This document shows, in pieces, positions 8,156-17,176 of a stretch of 41,225 bases of DNA. Location of the stretch: positions 1 to 41,225 of the forward strand of contig JAJYDK010000036.1 in assembly GCA_021777555.1 (NCBI GenBank), given 5' to 3'. The position numbers and the translations under genes were made by a program. The notes under the pieces are model-generated. The model was given only the letters and a program-made list of their open reading frames with translations, did not search any database and had not been told where the DNA came from. Position 1 is the first letter of the stretch; the number at the start of each line of letters is the position of its first letter. The DNA is from Pseudomonadota bacterium. GTDB taxonomy: Bacteria; Pseudomonadota; Gammaproteobacteria; Steroidobacterales; Steroidobacteraceae.

Positions 8156-10663
8156 ATGATCACCAGGGAGCATGCAGTGAGCGGCGAAGCGACCCAGGCA
8201 GTGCGGGGCGGAGTGTCGAGTGGACGAGTGAGCGGCGCGGCATCATGCCTCGGCGTCCTGTTCCTGACGCCCGTGCTCGCGGCGAATGCCCCGCTCGGGG
8301 TGAGCATCGATGCGCACGGCGTCTATCACATCGCCCGGAGCGCAGGCGCCGCGGCGACCCTGATCTCGGCGGTCGCCGCCAAGGTGGACGGCCGCTGGAT
8401 CCGCACCACGGACTACCCGAGCTGTCAGCTCTCCCACGCCCCGGCCACGGGCGATCTCGGGGCCGCGATCGACTGGCGGGTTCGCTGCTCGGGCGATCCG
8501 GGCCAGGCGGATCTGGCGTATCGGCTGCGGGTCTATGCGGCGGGGCCGTTCGCGGACTTGCGCGCCGAGGTCATCAATTCCACGGCGCGGCCGATTCACG
8601 TGCAGGCGCTGCGCCTGGTGGTCGCGCGTGGAGACGACGTGGCCGCGCTCGGTGCGCCTGCGGCCGCCGACCGCATCCTCTCGGACAGTTTCAGCGAGGA
8701 TCGGCCGGCGATGCGCATTCACGATATCGAGCAGATTGCCGGCGACCACGCGCGAGCGGTCGGTAGCCAACTCATCTACAACCGCACGAGTCACGAGAGC
8801 CTGTTCATCGGAGCACTCACCTCGAAACGGTTTCTGACGGTCCTGCGGCTGAAGCTCACCGAGGGCGCGCGCGCGGCCATCGACGGCTACCAGGTGGATT
8901 CCACCGGAACGACCGAGCTCGAGGAGGACAATTCGCTGCGTCACTCGAGCGCCCAGGATCGGGTGATGCTCAGTCTGCCGGTGGCCCCCGGCGCCCGGCT
9001 GGCCTCCGAGACGGTTCTCTTGAGTGTGAGCCGTCATTATCACCAGCAGCTGCAGACCTACGGGCGATTGATCCGCCGAATCCATCATGCGCGGGTTCGG
9101 GCGCCGGCGCTCATGGGCTGGTGGAGCTGGACCGCGTACTACTTCGGATTGAACGACGGTGCGGCACGCACCAACGCCACGTGGGAAGCCCAGCACCTCG
9201 CGAAATACGGCTACAAGGTGTTCCACATCGACGAGGGCTATCAGTTCGCGCGCGGCGATTACATCAGCCCCAACGCCACGCTGTTCCCGCAGGGGCTCAA
9301 CCGCCTCGAGTACGCGATCCGCGGCCTGGGGCTGACGCCCGGGATCTGGACCGCGCCGTTCGAGGTCTCCCGGCGCTCCTGGGTGTATCGGCACCATCCA
9401 GACTGGCTGGTGAAGAATGCCGCGGGCAGGCCGATCCACATCGGCACCGTGCTCGAGGGCAAGGATCCGCTCTACGCACTCGATACCACCAATCCCGGCG
9501 CGCAGGCCTATCTGCGCCGCACCTACCGGACGCTGGTGCGCGTCTGGGGCATCCACTACATCAAGCTCGACTTCATGGATGACAGCGCCATCGAGGGCTA
9601 CCGCTACCGCAAGAACACGACCGCCATGCAGGCGCAGCGGGTCGGGCTTCGAATCATCCGCGAGGCGGTCGGCAATGACGTGTACCTCGACAAGGACGGC
9701 AGCGTCATGCTGAACCCTGTCGGGTACGTGGACTACGGACGGATCTCCCAGGACACCGGGCACAGCTTCGGGGCGAGTCGCGATGCGGCCACGGGCATCG
9801 CGGCCCGCTACTACATGAACCGCAATTTCTTCGTGGCGGACCCGGATGCCTTCACGGTCTCCCGCCAGCGGATTACGGATCAGACCTGGCACGAGGGCAA
9901 GGAGCCCCTCACGCTCCCGGATGCCGAAGTGTCCATCTCGCTCGCCGCGGTGTCAGGCGGCATGCTCGAGATCGGGGACAACCTGCCCTCGCTCGAGGGC
10001 TCGCCCCGGCGGCTGGCGCTGATCGAGAACCCCGATGTGATCGACATGGTGAAACTCGGTCAGGCCTCGGTACCGCTCGATCTGATGAGCTACCCCGATG
10101 CCGACCGTCAGCCGAGCGTCTTCTTCCTGCGCGAGTCGCCGCGCCAGAGTGTCCTTACGGTATTCAACTGGACGGTCCATGCGCGAACGCAGGCGATCCG
10201 GCTGGCCGATCTCGGGCTGCCTGCCGCGGCGCGCTATCGGCTGGTCGATGTCTTTGCGCCGGGAAACGCGGTGCCTCGCAGCGCGCAGGCGATCGAGCTG
10301 ATGCTCCCGGCACACTCGGTTCGCATGATCAAGATCATCAATCCCTCCGTGCCGAAACGGGCACCGGCGTTCGCGATCGAATGCCCGGTGAGCGCCCGCA
10401 GTGGCGTGACCCTCGAGTGCCGGGCGCGCTCGAGTGGAGCCGATCCGATCCTCTCGTACCGCTGGACGTTCGGTGACGGGGTGGCTGCCAGTGGAGTCCG
10501 CGTGCGACACACCTGGACGGAGCCGGGGCGCTACCCGGTACGCGTGACGGCGCGCGGCCTCGACGGCGAGCGCGCCGAGCGGACGTGGATCGAGTCCGTG
10601 AGCGGACATCTCTCGACAGTCTTTCGGCCTTCGACCATCCGGCGCTTCGGGCCGGCCCGATGA
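8156..10663 (+). CDS. Secreted GH36-type alpha-galactosidase/alpha-N-acetylgalactosaminidase with C-terminal PKD domain
   Basis: An 835-residue exported glycoside hydrolase of clan GH-D (GH36-like). A signal peptide with core CLGVLFLTPVLA ends near residue 43. A beta-rich N-terminal domain leads into the (beta/alpha)8 barrel starting at MGWWSWTAYY. The predicted nucleophile is Asp472 in YIKLDF and the acid/base is Asp533 in RISQDTG; VADPDAF follows, as in relatives. Residues about 740-815 form a PKD (Ig-like) domain with YRWTFGDG and a GRYPVRV strand, probably used for binding or spacing. The ATG at 8156 is kept; the GTG at 8177 has a better ribosome site (AGGGAG, 8165-8170) and is an equally good start. 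It probably removes terminal alpha-Gal or alpha-GalNAc in the periplasm or outside. The neighbouring GalNAc genes favour GalNAc-containing substrates, but this is not proven by sequence. Confidence 0.8.
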   Translation: MITREHAVSGEATQAVRGGVSSGRVSGAASCLGVLFLTPVLAANAPLGVSIDAHGVYHIARSAGAAATLISAVAAKVDGRWIRTTDYPSCQLSHAPATGDLGAAIDWRVRCSGDPGQADLAYRLRVYAAGPFADLRAEVINSTARPIHVQALRLVVARGDDVAALGAPAAADRILSDSFSEDRPAMRIHDIEQIAGDHARAVGSQLIYNRTSHESLFIGALTSKRFLTVLRLKLTEGARAAIDGYQVDSTGTTELEEDNSLRHSSAQDRVMLSLPVAPGARLASETVLLSVSRHYHQQLQTYGRLIRRIHHARVRAPALMGWWSWTAYYFGLNDGAARTNATWEAQHLAKYGYKVFHIDEGYQFARGDYISPNATLFPQGLNRLEYAIRGLGLTPGIWTAPFEVSRRSWVYRHHPDWLVKNAAGRPIHIGTVLEGKDPLYALDTTNPGAQAYLRRTYRTLVRVWGIHYIKLDFMDDSAIEGYRYRKNTTAMQAQRVGLRIIREAVGNDVYLDKDGSVMLNPVGYVDYGRISQDTGHSFGASRDAATGIAARYYMNRNFFVADPDAFTVSRQRITDQTWHEGKEPLTLPDAEVSISLAAVSGGMLEIGDNLPSLEGSPRRLALIENPDVIDMVKLGQASVPLDLMSYPDADRQPSVFFLRESPRQSVLTVFNWTVHARTQAIRLADLGLPAAARYRLVDVFAPGNAVPRSAQAIELMLPAHSVRMIKIINPSVPKRAPAFAIECPVSARSGVTLECRARSSGADPILSYRWTFGDGVAASGVRVRHTWTEPGRYPVRVTARGLDGERAERTWIESVSGHLSTVFRPSTIRRFGPAR

Positions 10664-10694
10664 GCGGACGAGCGGCGTCCGTTGGGGAGGAAGC

Positions 10695-11546
10695 TTAGGC
10701 GAGAAGGACTTCGACGCCACGGCGTCGAAGCTCTTCCACCGCCTCGGCGGGCGCGGCCGAGTCGGTGATCAGGGCGTCGAGCTGTTCGACATGCGCGATG
10801 AGGGAGATGTTGCGGCGCAGGAGTTTCGAGGAGTCTGCCACCGCGATCACCTGGCGGGAGATTTCGATCATCTTCAGGTTCAACTGCGCCTCGGGCAGGT
10901 GCGGGGTCATGACCCCAAGGGTGGGATCGATGGCGTCCGCCCCGAGAAAGAGCCGATCGGCGCGCAGCTCCCCGAGCGCCGCCTCGCCGATGTGGCCGGA
11001 CAGGGAGTTCGATTCGCGGCGCAGGATTCCTCCCGGCATGATCAACCGCACCATCGGCGCGTTGGCGAGCAGCGTCGCGACGTTGAGGGCGTTGGTGATG
11101 ACGTTTACCGACTGCAGCGAGGTCTCGCAGATCTGCTTGGCGATCTCGGCGGTGGTCGTGCCCGAATCGAGGATCACGGTTTCCCCGTCCCGGATCAACG
11201 AGACCGCTCGCCGGGCGATCCGCACCTTCTCCGCGTGGTGCAGCGTTTCCTTGACGGCGAGCGGCTGATCATCGCCTTCGCGCCGCAACAGTGCGCCGCC
11301 ATGGCTGCGCACGAGGACGCCGGATCGCTCGAGGGCTGAGAGGTCTCCTCGGATCGTGACCGCGGAGGTTGCAAATCGCTGCGCGAGCGCGATGACGGTG
11401 ACCCGGCCGTTCGCCTGGAGAAGATCGCAGATCCGCCGCCGCCGTTCCTCGATGAGCAAGCCCGGCTCCACGGCCGTCTCGGTCGGGACAGTACCGGTGG
11501 CGTTCGTGCGGGGCGCGACTTCGGCGGGGTGCAGCTTGGAGTTCAT
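10695..11546 (-). CDS. agaR: DeoR-family repressor, AgaR-like
   Basis: A 283-residue cytoplasmic transcription regulator. A DeoR-type helix-turn-helix lies at about residues 32-86 (RRRRICDLLQANGRVTV ... TIRGDLSALERSGVLVRSHGGA). A DeoRC sugar-phosphate sensor domain follows at about 105-262, with the phosphate-binding ILDSGTTT and the FLGADAID motif. The first 30 residues are a poorly ordered extension, so a later start is possible. It is convergent with the GH36 gene and divergent from the EamA-agaZ operon, the usual arrangement for a local repressor. By family and context it should respond to a phosphorylated amino sugar or tagatose phosphate and repress locus A. Tandem TTTC-containing repeats in the divergent promoter fit DeoR/AgaR operators. 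Confidence 0.85.
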   Translation of the reverse strand: MNSKLHPAEVAPRTNATGTVPTETAVEPGLLIEERRRRICDLLQANGRVTVIALAQRFATSAVTIRGDLSALERSGVLVRSHGGALLRREGDDQPLAVKETLHHAEKVRIARRAVSLIRDGETVILDSGTTTAEIAKQICETSLQSVNVITNALNVATLLANAPMVRLIMPGGILRRESNSLSGHIGEAALGELRADRLFLGADAIDPTLGVMTPHLPEAQLNLKMIEISRQVIAVADSSKLLRRNISLIAHVEQLDALITDSAAPAEAVEELRRRGVEVLLA

Positions 11547-11730
11547 CGGATGAGCAAAAACGGCCTATGACTGAAACCGCGGGGCGTGCCTCGGATCTCC
11601 GCGCCGGGCATCGGGCGGGCAGGGCGCTCTGCGGCCCTGCCGGTGCAGCACCCGATCTGCCGGGCAACTTTCGATTCGCGACGAAGCGAAAGGGTACAGG
11701 GCGCACGGACACCGGGCAAATGGCCGCGAC

Positions 11731-11752
11731 ATATTTCTTTATATTTCGTTAT
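11731..11752 (+). promoter_or_regulatory. Candidate AgaR operator, tandem 10-bp repeat
   Basis: Two directly adjacent 10-mers, ATATTTCTTT (11731-11740) and ATATTTCGTT (11741-11750), differ at one base. DeoR-family proteins, and E. coli AgaR in particular, bind tandem TTTC-type repeats, so this is a good operator candidate between the repressor gene and the operon it should control. It also lies where the repressor's own promoter would be expected. Confidence 0.45.
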
Positions 11753-11795
11753 ACCGCCCATAAGCATTACGAATACCATCGCAATTTGGAATTTC

Positions 11796-11824
11796 TTGAC
11801 ATAAATGAAACTATTCGAAATAAT
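11796..11824 (+). promoter_or_regulatory. Strong sigma-70-type promoter of the EamA-agaZ operon
   Basis: A perfect TTGACA (11796-11801), a 17-base spacer and AATAAT (11819-11824, five of six matches) form the best promoter in the window, in an AT-rich island within GC-rich DNA. Transcription would begin near 11831, about 107 bases before the first gene of the operon. Confidence 0.75.
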
Positions 11825-11831
11825 CTCGAAA
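11807..11831 (-). promoter_or_regulatory. Candidate AgaR operator overlapping the -10 box
   Basis: On the minus strand, TTTC elements recur at 10-11 base intervals: complements of GAAA at 11807-11810, CGAAA at 11816-11820 and CGAAA at 11827-11831. They span the -10 box of the strong promoter. One-turn spacing matches the tandem repeats at 11731-11752, and a bound DeoR-type repressor would block RNA polymerase. Assignment to AgaR is inference. Confidence 0.45.
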
Positions 11832-11937
11832 CACAAGACAAGAATTCCAGGGCCCATTCTGACCGGGGAAATGAATTGAGTGACGCATTTCGGAACGGGC
11901 GCATGAGCCGCTGCCCGCGCCCTGTCAGGGGGTCCCG

Positions 11938-12819
11938 ATGACTCGCCATGCGGGGTTGGTGTACGCCCTGGTGACCACCGTGTTCTGGGGAGTTTGGGGC
12001 GCTTTCGCGGGTGCTCCCTCGCAGCACGGCTTCCCGGAGACGCTGATCTACGTGGTCTGGGCCATCACCATGGTGCCGCCGGCGCTGTACGCGCTCGCGC
12101 GCAGCGGGTGGCGCTTGCCGACGGACGCCAAGTCCGTATTCCTCGGCGCACTCATCGGCCTCACCGGTGCCGGTGGCCAGATGCTGCTCTTTCATGCGGT
12201 GCACACCGGGCCGACCTATCTGATCTTTCCGCTGATCGCGCTCTCGCCCGTGGTCACCATCGTCCTGTCTCTCCTGTGGCTGAAGGAGCGGACTACCTGG
12301 CTCGGCACGGTGGGCATCGTGCTCGCGGTGCTCGCGCTGCCGCTGTTTGATTACGTTCCGGGCCGAGGGCTCGGCGGTCACGGGGTCGCCTGGTTCTTCT
12401 ACTCGATCGTGATCCTCGCGGCCTGGGGTGTGCAGGCATTCTTCATCAAGCTCGCCAACCGCAGCATGAGCGCCGAGGGGATCTTCTTCTACATGGCCTT
12501 GATGGGCGTGGCGCTCATCCCGGTGGCGCTCGCGATGACGGATTTCGCCCGGCCGATCAATTACGGCTGGAGCGGTCCGTACCTCGCCGCCGCGACCCAG
12601 ATACTCAATTCGCTCGGCGCACTGACGCTCGTGTACGCCTTCCGTTACGGCAAGGCCCTCGTCGTCTCCCCGCTCACCAACGCCGGAGCGCCGCTGATCA
12701 CCGCGATCCTGTCCCTCGCGCTGCTCGGCATCGTCCCCAACACGCTCAAGGTCGTCGGGATTGCCCTGGCGTTCGGCGCAGCGGCGCTGCTGGCCATTGA
12801 GCCGGAGGGGAACGCATGA
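11938..12819 (+). CDS. EamA/DMT-family inner-membrane transporter, probable GalNAc importer
   Basis: A 293-residue very hydrophobic protein with about ten transmembrane helices arranged as two EamA repeats, typical of the drug/metabolite transporter superfamily. The ATG at 11938 has a clear AGGGGG ribosome site (11927-11932). It is the first gene of an operon under the 11796 promoter, and its stop overlaps the start of agaZ (ATGA at 12816-12819), so it should be co-translated with catabolic genes. Most characterised EamA proteins export amino acids or metabolites, but members embedded in sugar operons can act as uptake permeases. Position suggests uptake of GalNAc or a related sugar. Substrate and direction cannot be read from the sequence. 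Confidence 0.75.
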   Translation: MTRHAGLVYALVTTVFWGVWGAFAGAPSQHGFPETLIYVVWAITMVPPALYALARSGWRLPTDAKSVFLGALIGLTGAGGQMLLFHAVHTGPTYLIFPLIALSPVVTIVLSLLWLKERTTWLGTVGIVLAVLALPLFDYVPGRGLGGHGVAWFFYSIVILAAWGVQAFFIKLANRSMSAEGIFFYMALMGVALIPVALAMTDFARPINYGWSGPYLAAATQILNSLGALTLVYAFRYGKALVVSPLTNAGAPLITAILSLALLGIVPNTLKVVGIALAFGAAALLAIEPEGNA

Positions 12820-14096
12820 ATGCGCTGCTCGAGGTGACGAGGCGCCATCGTGGCGGGGTACCCGTCGGGATCTATTCGGTCTGTTCCGCGCACCCATTGG
12901 CGTTGCGCGCCGCTCTGGAACACGCGCGCGACATGGGCAGCCATGCGCTGATCGAAGCCACCTCGAACCAGGTCAATCAGGAGGGCGGTTATACGGGCCT
13001 GAAGCCCGCGCAGTTTCGCACTCGGGTGCTCGAGCTCGCGGATGCGTGTGGGCTCGCGCGCGAGCGGGTTCTGCTCGGCGGAGACCACCTGGGGCCGAAC
13101 CCTTGGCAGTCACTTCCGAGCGAGGAGGCGCTCAAGCGCGCCGGAGTCATGGTGAGCGAGTACGTGACCGCCGGCTACCGCAAGATCCACCTCGATTGCT
13201 CCATGGCCTGCGCGGGCGATCCGCCGGTGCTCACAGATCCGATCGTCGCGGCGCGCGCGACCCAGCTGTGCGCGCAGGCCGAAGCGGCATGGCGACGCTC
13301 GGGGGGAGAGCCGCCCGTGTACGTCATCGGCACCGAGGTCCCGGTCCCGGGTGGCGCGCGAGAGGCGCTGGGCGAGCTTGCCGTCACGGAGCCCGAAGCG
13401 GCAGCGGCGACCGTAGAGGCGCACCGACAGGCCTTTTCCGAGCGCGGTCTGCACGAGGCCTGGGAGCGCGTCATCGCTCTGGTGGTGCAGCCGGGGGTCG
13501 AGTTCGATCACGACCGGGTCGTGCAGTACCAACCCCAGAAGGCACGTCGCCTGAGCGCCGCGCTCGCGGCGATACCGAACCTCGTGTTCGAGGCCCACTC
13601 GACCGACTACCAGCCCGAGGCGGCGCTCGGCGCGCTGGTGCGCGATCACTTCGCGATCCTGAAAGTGGGCCCCGCTGTGACCTTTGCGCTGCGCGAGGCG
13701 GTCTGGGCGCTCGATCGCATCGACCGGGAGTGGCGCGGCGAAGCACAGGCCGCCCGCGTGCGCGAGACCGCGCTCGAAGCGATGAGAGAGGACCCGCGGC
13801 ACTGGCGCGCCTACTACCACGAAAGTGGCCGTGCGCTCGATCTGCAGCTCGAGTACAGCCTGAGTGATCGCATCCGGTACTACTGGCCGGAGCCGAGAGT
13901 CAGCGCTGCGCTCGAGCGGCTCGACGCGGCGTTCCGCGCCCACAACCCACCGCTCGGACTGCTTTCTCAGTATCTGCCGATGGCTTACGAGGCCGTGCGC
14001 GCAGGGGCGATCGCACCGCGCATGACCGAGATGGTCGTTCACCACATTCGCCACATCCTCGCGCAATACACCCGGGCCTGCGATTCAGACAATTAA
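12816..14096 (+). CDS. agaZ: Tagatose-1,6-bisphosphate aldolase accessory/AgaZ-type protein (GatZ/KbaZ family)
   Basis: A 426-residue protein, the same length as E. coli KbaZ, with the family motifs GIYSVCSAHP near the N-terminus, IEATSNQVNQEGGYTG, LLGGDHLGPNPW, KIHLDCSMAC, IGTEVPVPGG and FEAHSTDYQ. In enterobacteria this family stabilises the class II aldolase KbaY/GatY in galactitol and GalNAc breakdown. In Shewanella GalNAc pathways the AgaZ member has been treated as a tagatose-6-phosphate kinase. No KbaY/AgaY gene is in this window, so the catalytic aldolase must be elsewhere or AgaZ has the kinase-type role. The start overlaps the previous stop; only about 19 bases separate it from the TonB receptor gene that follows. 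Cytoplasmic. Confidence 0.9.
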   Translation: MNALLEVTRRHRGGVPVGIYSVCSAHPLALRAALEHARDMGSHALIEATSNQVNQEGGYTGLKPAQFRTRVLELADACGLARERVLLGGDHLGPNPWQSLPSEEALKRAGVMVSEYVTAGYRKIHLDCSMACAGDPPVLTDPIVAARATQLCAQAEAAWRRSGGEPPVYVIGTEVPVPGGAREALGELAVTEPEAAAATVEAHRQAFSERGLHEAWERVIALVVQPGVEFDHDRVVQYQPQKARRLSAALAAIPNLVFEAHSTDYQPEAALGALVRDHFAILKVGPAVTFALREAVWALDRIDREWRGEAQAARVRETALEAMREDPRHWRAYYHESGRALDLQLEYSLSDRIRYYWPEPRVSAALERLDAAFRAHNPPLGLLSQYLPMAYEAVRAGAIAPRMTEMVVHHIRHILAQYTRACDSDN

Positions 14097-14115
14097 AATT
14101 ACGAGGGAACCCAGC

Positions 14116-17100
14116 ATGAAGAAGTCTCGCGATCCATTCACCGCACTTGGCGCGTGCCTCGTCACCTTGGCGATGACGGTGGCGGGCACCGGCGCGGTGC
14201 TCGCGGCGGACAGCGCCGCCGCTCCGGCGGCCCCGGCCACGACGACGCCGTCGGCCACGAAAGCGGACGCCACAGCGCCCGCCGACACGCAGCTGCACGC
14301 CATCGTGGTCACCGGCATCCGGGCGGATCTCGAAAAGGCCCTCCAGCTGAAGAAGTTCGCGCCCGTCATCGTCGATTCCATCGACTCCACCGAGCTCGGG
14401 CGTTTCCCGGACTCGGACGTCGCGGATGCCCTCGAGCACCTCTCCGGTATCACGATCACCCGCACGACGGGCGGGGAGGGGCAGAAGATCACCGTGCGCG
14501 GACTCGGTCCCGAGTACAACATCGTCACGCTCGACAATCGGATCCTGGCCACGGACGATGATGGCCGCGATATCGCCTTCGACGTGCTGCCGGCCGAGAT
14601 GATCACCGGGGCGGAGGTGCTGAAGTCCGCGCAGGCCTCGGCGATGGAAGGCAGCATCGGCGGCACCGTGAACCTGCAGACCGCGAGCGCGTTCAACTAT
14701 TCGGGCTTCCATGCCGATGCGCACGCCGAGGGCAACTGGAACGACATGTCGCGTCTGTACGGCAGCAAGTACTCGTTCTTCGTTGCCGACACGAATCGCA
14801 AGCGAACGCTCGGCTACGTGTTCGGCGCGGTGCACTCGGACCTGAAGCTGCGCACCGACTCCCTGAACGCCTACAATCAGAACATCTACGGCCCGACCAC
14901 CTATCCGTACGCCGGCGGGGCGGGCTCGGTGCCGCTCACCGCGACTCCCTGCTGCATCACCTTCGGATCGATCTTCGACAACAAGAAGCGCGACGGCCTG
15001 GTCGGCAACGTCGAATGGCGGCCGACCGCCAGCCTGCGCGTGAAGGCCGATGCGCTCTGGACACACCTGAACGACCCGCAGGTCGGGTACAACGAGTCCT
15101 ATTATTTTCCGGCCAACCCGGACGGTACCCCATGGGAAAACAACGCCGTGGTGCAAAACGGCGAGATCACCTCGGTATCCGTGGACCAGTTCCAGCCCGA
15201 GATGGTCAACAACACCATGAACCGCAAGGTGGACACCTTCCTCTACGGCCTGAACGTGCGCTGGAAGCCCACCAACCGGCTGAGTCTCGATATGGATCTG
15301 TATCGCTCGACCGCGAGCCGGCCTGAGGCGGGACTCGACACCTTCGTCACGGCGGGCCTGGTGAACAACTCGCCCACGGCCGAGGACATCCTCAATTTCA
15401 CCGATGTGCCGAACAGCCTGCCGGACATCAATGTCGTCGTGCCGCCAGGCCAGCTCGGGCTCTCCGCCTGCCCGGCGGGCTCGGCGAGCCCCACCAATCC
15501 CGGCTACTGCTCGTATACCTCGCTCGCGAACTCGGGGTTCCTGAACAACAACAAGTACTGGTCGACGCACTACGTAGGGCTCAACGGCTACTCGGTGCAC
15601 GACAAGGTCACCGGTCTCACCCTGAGCGGGGTGTGGCAGGCGGACATGGGAGTGTTCGATCAGCTGATGTTCGGCGTCGGCGGGACGCGGCGCGAGAAGG
15701 AGCGGGTCGATCGGAGCAACGACTGGACGAATGGCTCGGGCCAGTACGGCACGCTTTACCAGACCGCCGGCTGCCCCGTGCAGTGCTCTCCGTACTCGTT
15801 CGCTTCCCAGGGGTACAACGTCATCTCCTTCATGACGCTGCCGAACTTCATGGAAGGCGCGGGCGGTTCCTATCCGATGGCCCTGCCCACGCTCAATGTT
15901 GGGCAGCTGCTCGGCTTCCTGCAGAGTCTCAACGGCAAGCCGAATCCGTTCTATTGCACTTCGACGCCATGTGTTGGACCCTACACGCCGTTCGATTACG
16001 CGCTCACCCAGCCGCAGGTGAACCCGTACAACAGCTACGGGGTCACCGAGAACACGGTGTTCGGCTATCTCGAGGGCGTGTTCTCCGGCCGGCGCTGGTC
16101 CGGCAACCTCGGTGTGCGCCTCGTGCACACCACGACGAGCGCCAATACCGCCTCCGCGGTGCCGGCCTCGCTGTGGACGCCCTCGACCAATGCGAGCAGC
16201 GTGCAGACCTGGAATGTGCAGTACGGCACTTCGCAGCCGATCGGCGCCAAGGGAAGCTACACTCTGGCGCTGCCATCCCTCAACGTGGCCTACTGGGTGG
16301 TGCGCAACAGGCTGCAGGCCCGGTTGGCCCTCGCCCAGACCATGGCGCGGCCGAATCTGAATGAGCTCGCCCCGACCTCCTCCAACAACGCGATCAACGG
16401 CACGCCGGAGCTCTATTACAACGGCACGGCGGGCCTCAAGCCCATCCGGGCGAATCAGGCGGATCTGTCGCTCGAGTGGTATTACTCGCGTAACTCGGCG
16501 CTGACGCTCGCGGTGTTCGCGAAGAAGATCAAGAACGACATCTACCAGGCCGTCTCGACCAACGTGAACCTGGGCACCACCCAGTATGTCGGGGGGGCGC
16601 CGGGAACCGTGACGGGCACGCCGTTCCTCTGGACCGTGACCGCGCCCGCGAACGGCTCCGAGGACACATTCTCGGGCGTCGAGCTCGGCTGGCAGGAGAT
16701 CCTGCGTGATGGGTTCGGAACCAACATGCAGTTCACGGCGACACGCAGCCGCAGCTACGACCAGTTCGGCCACTTCGTCGGAGCGATCAATGCGGCGCCG
16801 CCGACGACCTTCACCATCGGGTTCTTCTACGACAAAGGCCCCCTCAGCGCGGATGTGAACTGGGATCATCAGTCGAGCTTCACCTCGGCCTGCTCGCAGT
16901 GCACCGAGGTGCCCGGGTGGCCCGCGATCACCGAGGCGTTCAACTGGGTGACCGCGAGCGTCCATTACCACCTGCCGCACGGCATCGAGGTGTACTGGGA
17001 GGGCAAGAACCTGAGCAATTCGATCTCCCGTACCTACCTCAATGGCAATCCGTTGCTGCCGTGGGCGCCGGGTCAGAACGTGGGCGGCAGCTCCAGCGGC

Positions 17101-17163
17101 GTCGGCTATGGCTACAGCGCCTTTGGCCGCACGTACGTGGTCGGAGTCGCATGGCGCTACTGA
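14116..17163 (+). CDS. TonB-dependent outer-membrane receptor, carbohydrate-type (locus A)
   Basis: A 1015-residue outer-membrane active transporter. A signal peptide (MKKSRDPFTALGACLVTLAM...VLAA) of about 30 residues is followed by an Ala/Pro-rich linker. A TonB-box-like AIVVTGIRADL comes next, then a plug domain with DIAFDVLPAEMI and the EGSIGGTVNLQT strand. A long 22-strand-type barrel ends in an aromatic C-terminal residue (VVGVAWRY). A GAGGGA ribosome site precedes the ATG at 14116. The large size and plug motifs are those of receptors that take up oligosaccharides in Xanthomonas and Caulobacter. Located inside the agaZ-agaS operon, it most likely imports GalNAc-containing oligosaccharides, energised by TonB-ExbBD encoded elsewhere. 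Confidence 0.9.
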   Translation: MKKSRDPFTALGACLVTLAMTVAGTGAVLAADSAAAPAAPATTTPSATKADATAPADTQLHAIVVTGIRADLEKALQLKKFAPVIVDSIDSTELGRFPDSDVADALEHLSGITITRTTGGEGQKITVRGLGPEYNIVTLDNRILATDDDGRDIAFDVLPAEMITGAEVLKSAQASAMEGSIGGTVNLQTASAFNYSGFHADAHAEGNWNDMSRLYGSKYSFFVADTNRKRTLGYVFGAVHSDLKLRTDSLNAYNQNIYGPTTYPYAGGAGSVPLTATPCCITFGSIFDNKKRDGLVGNVEWRPTASLRVKADALWTHLNDPQVGYNESYYFPANPDGTPWENNAVVQNGEITSVSVDQFQPEMVNNTMNRKVDTFLYGLNVRWKPTNRLSLDMDLYRSTASRPEAGLDTFVTAGLVNNSPTAEDILNFTDVPNSLPDINVVVPPGQLGLSACPAGSASPTNPGYCSYTSLANSGFLNNNKYWSTHYVGLNGYSVHDKVTGLTLSGVWQADMGVFDQLMFGVGGTRREKERVDRSNDWTNGSGQYGTLYQTAGCPVQCSPYSFASQGYNVISFMTLPNFMEGAGGSYPMALPTLNVGQLLGFLQSLNGKPNPFYCTSTPCVGPYTPFDYALTQPQVNPYNSYGVTENTVFGYLEGVFSGRRWSGNLGVRLVHTTTSANTASAVPASLWTPSTNASSVQTWNVQYGTSQPIGAKGSYTLALPSLNVAYWVVRNRLQARLALAQTMARPNLNELAPTSSNNAINGTPELYYNGTAGLKPIRANQADLSLEWYYSRNSALTLAVFAKKIKNDIYQAVSTNVNLGTTQYVGGAPGTVTGTPFLWTVTAPANGSEDTFSGVELGWQEILRDGFGTNMQFTATRSRSYDQFGHFVGAINAAPPTTFTIGFFYDKGPLSADVNWDHQSSFTSACSQCTEVPGWPAITEAFNWVTASVHYHLPHGIEVYWEGKNLSNSISRTYLNGNPLLPWAPGQNVGGSSSGVGYGYSAFGRTYVVGVAWRY

Positions 17164-17176
17164 GTGGAATGCAACG

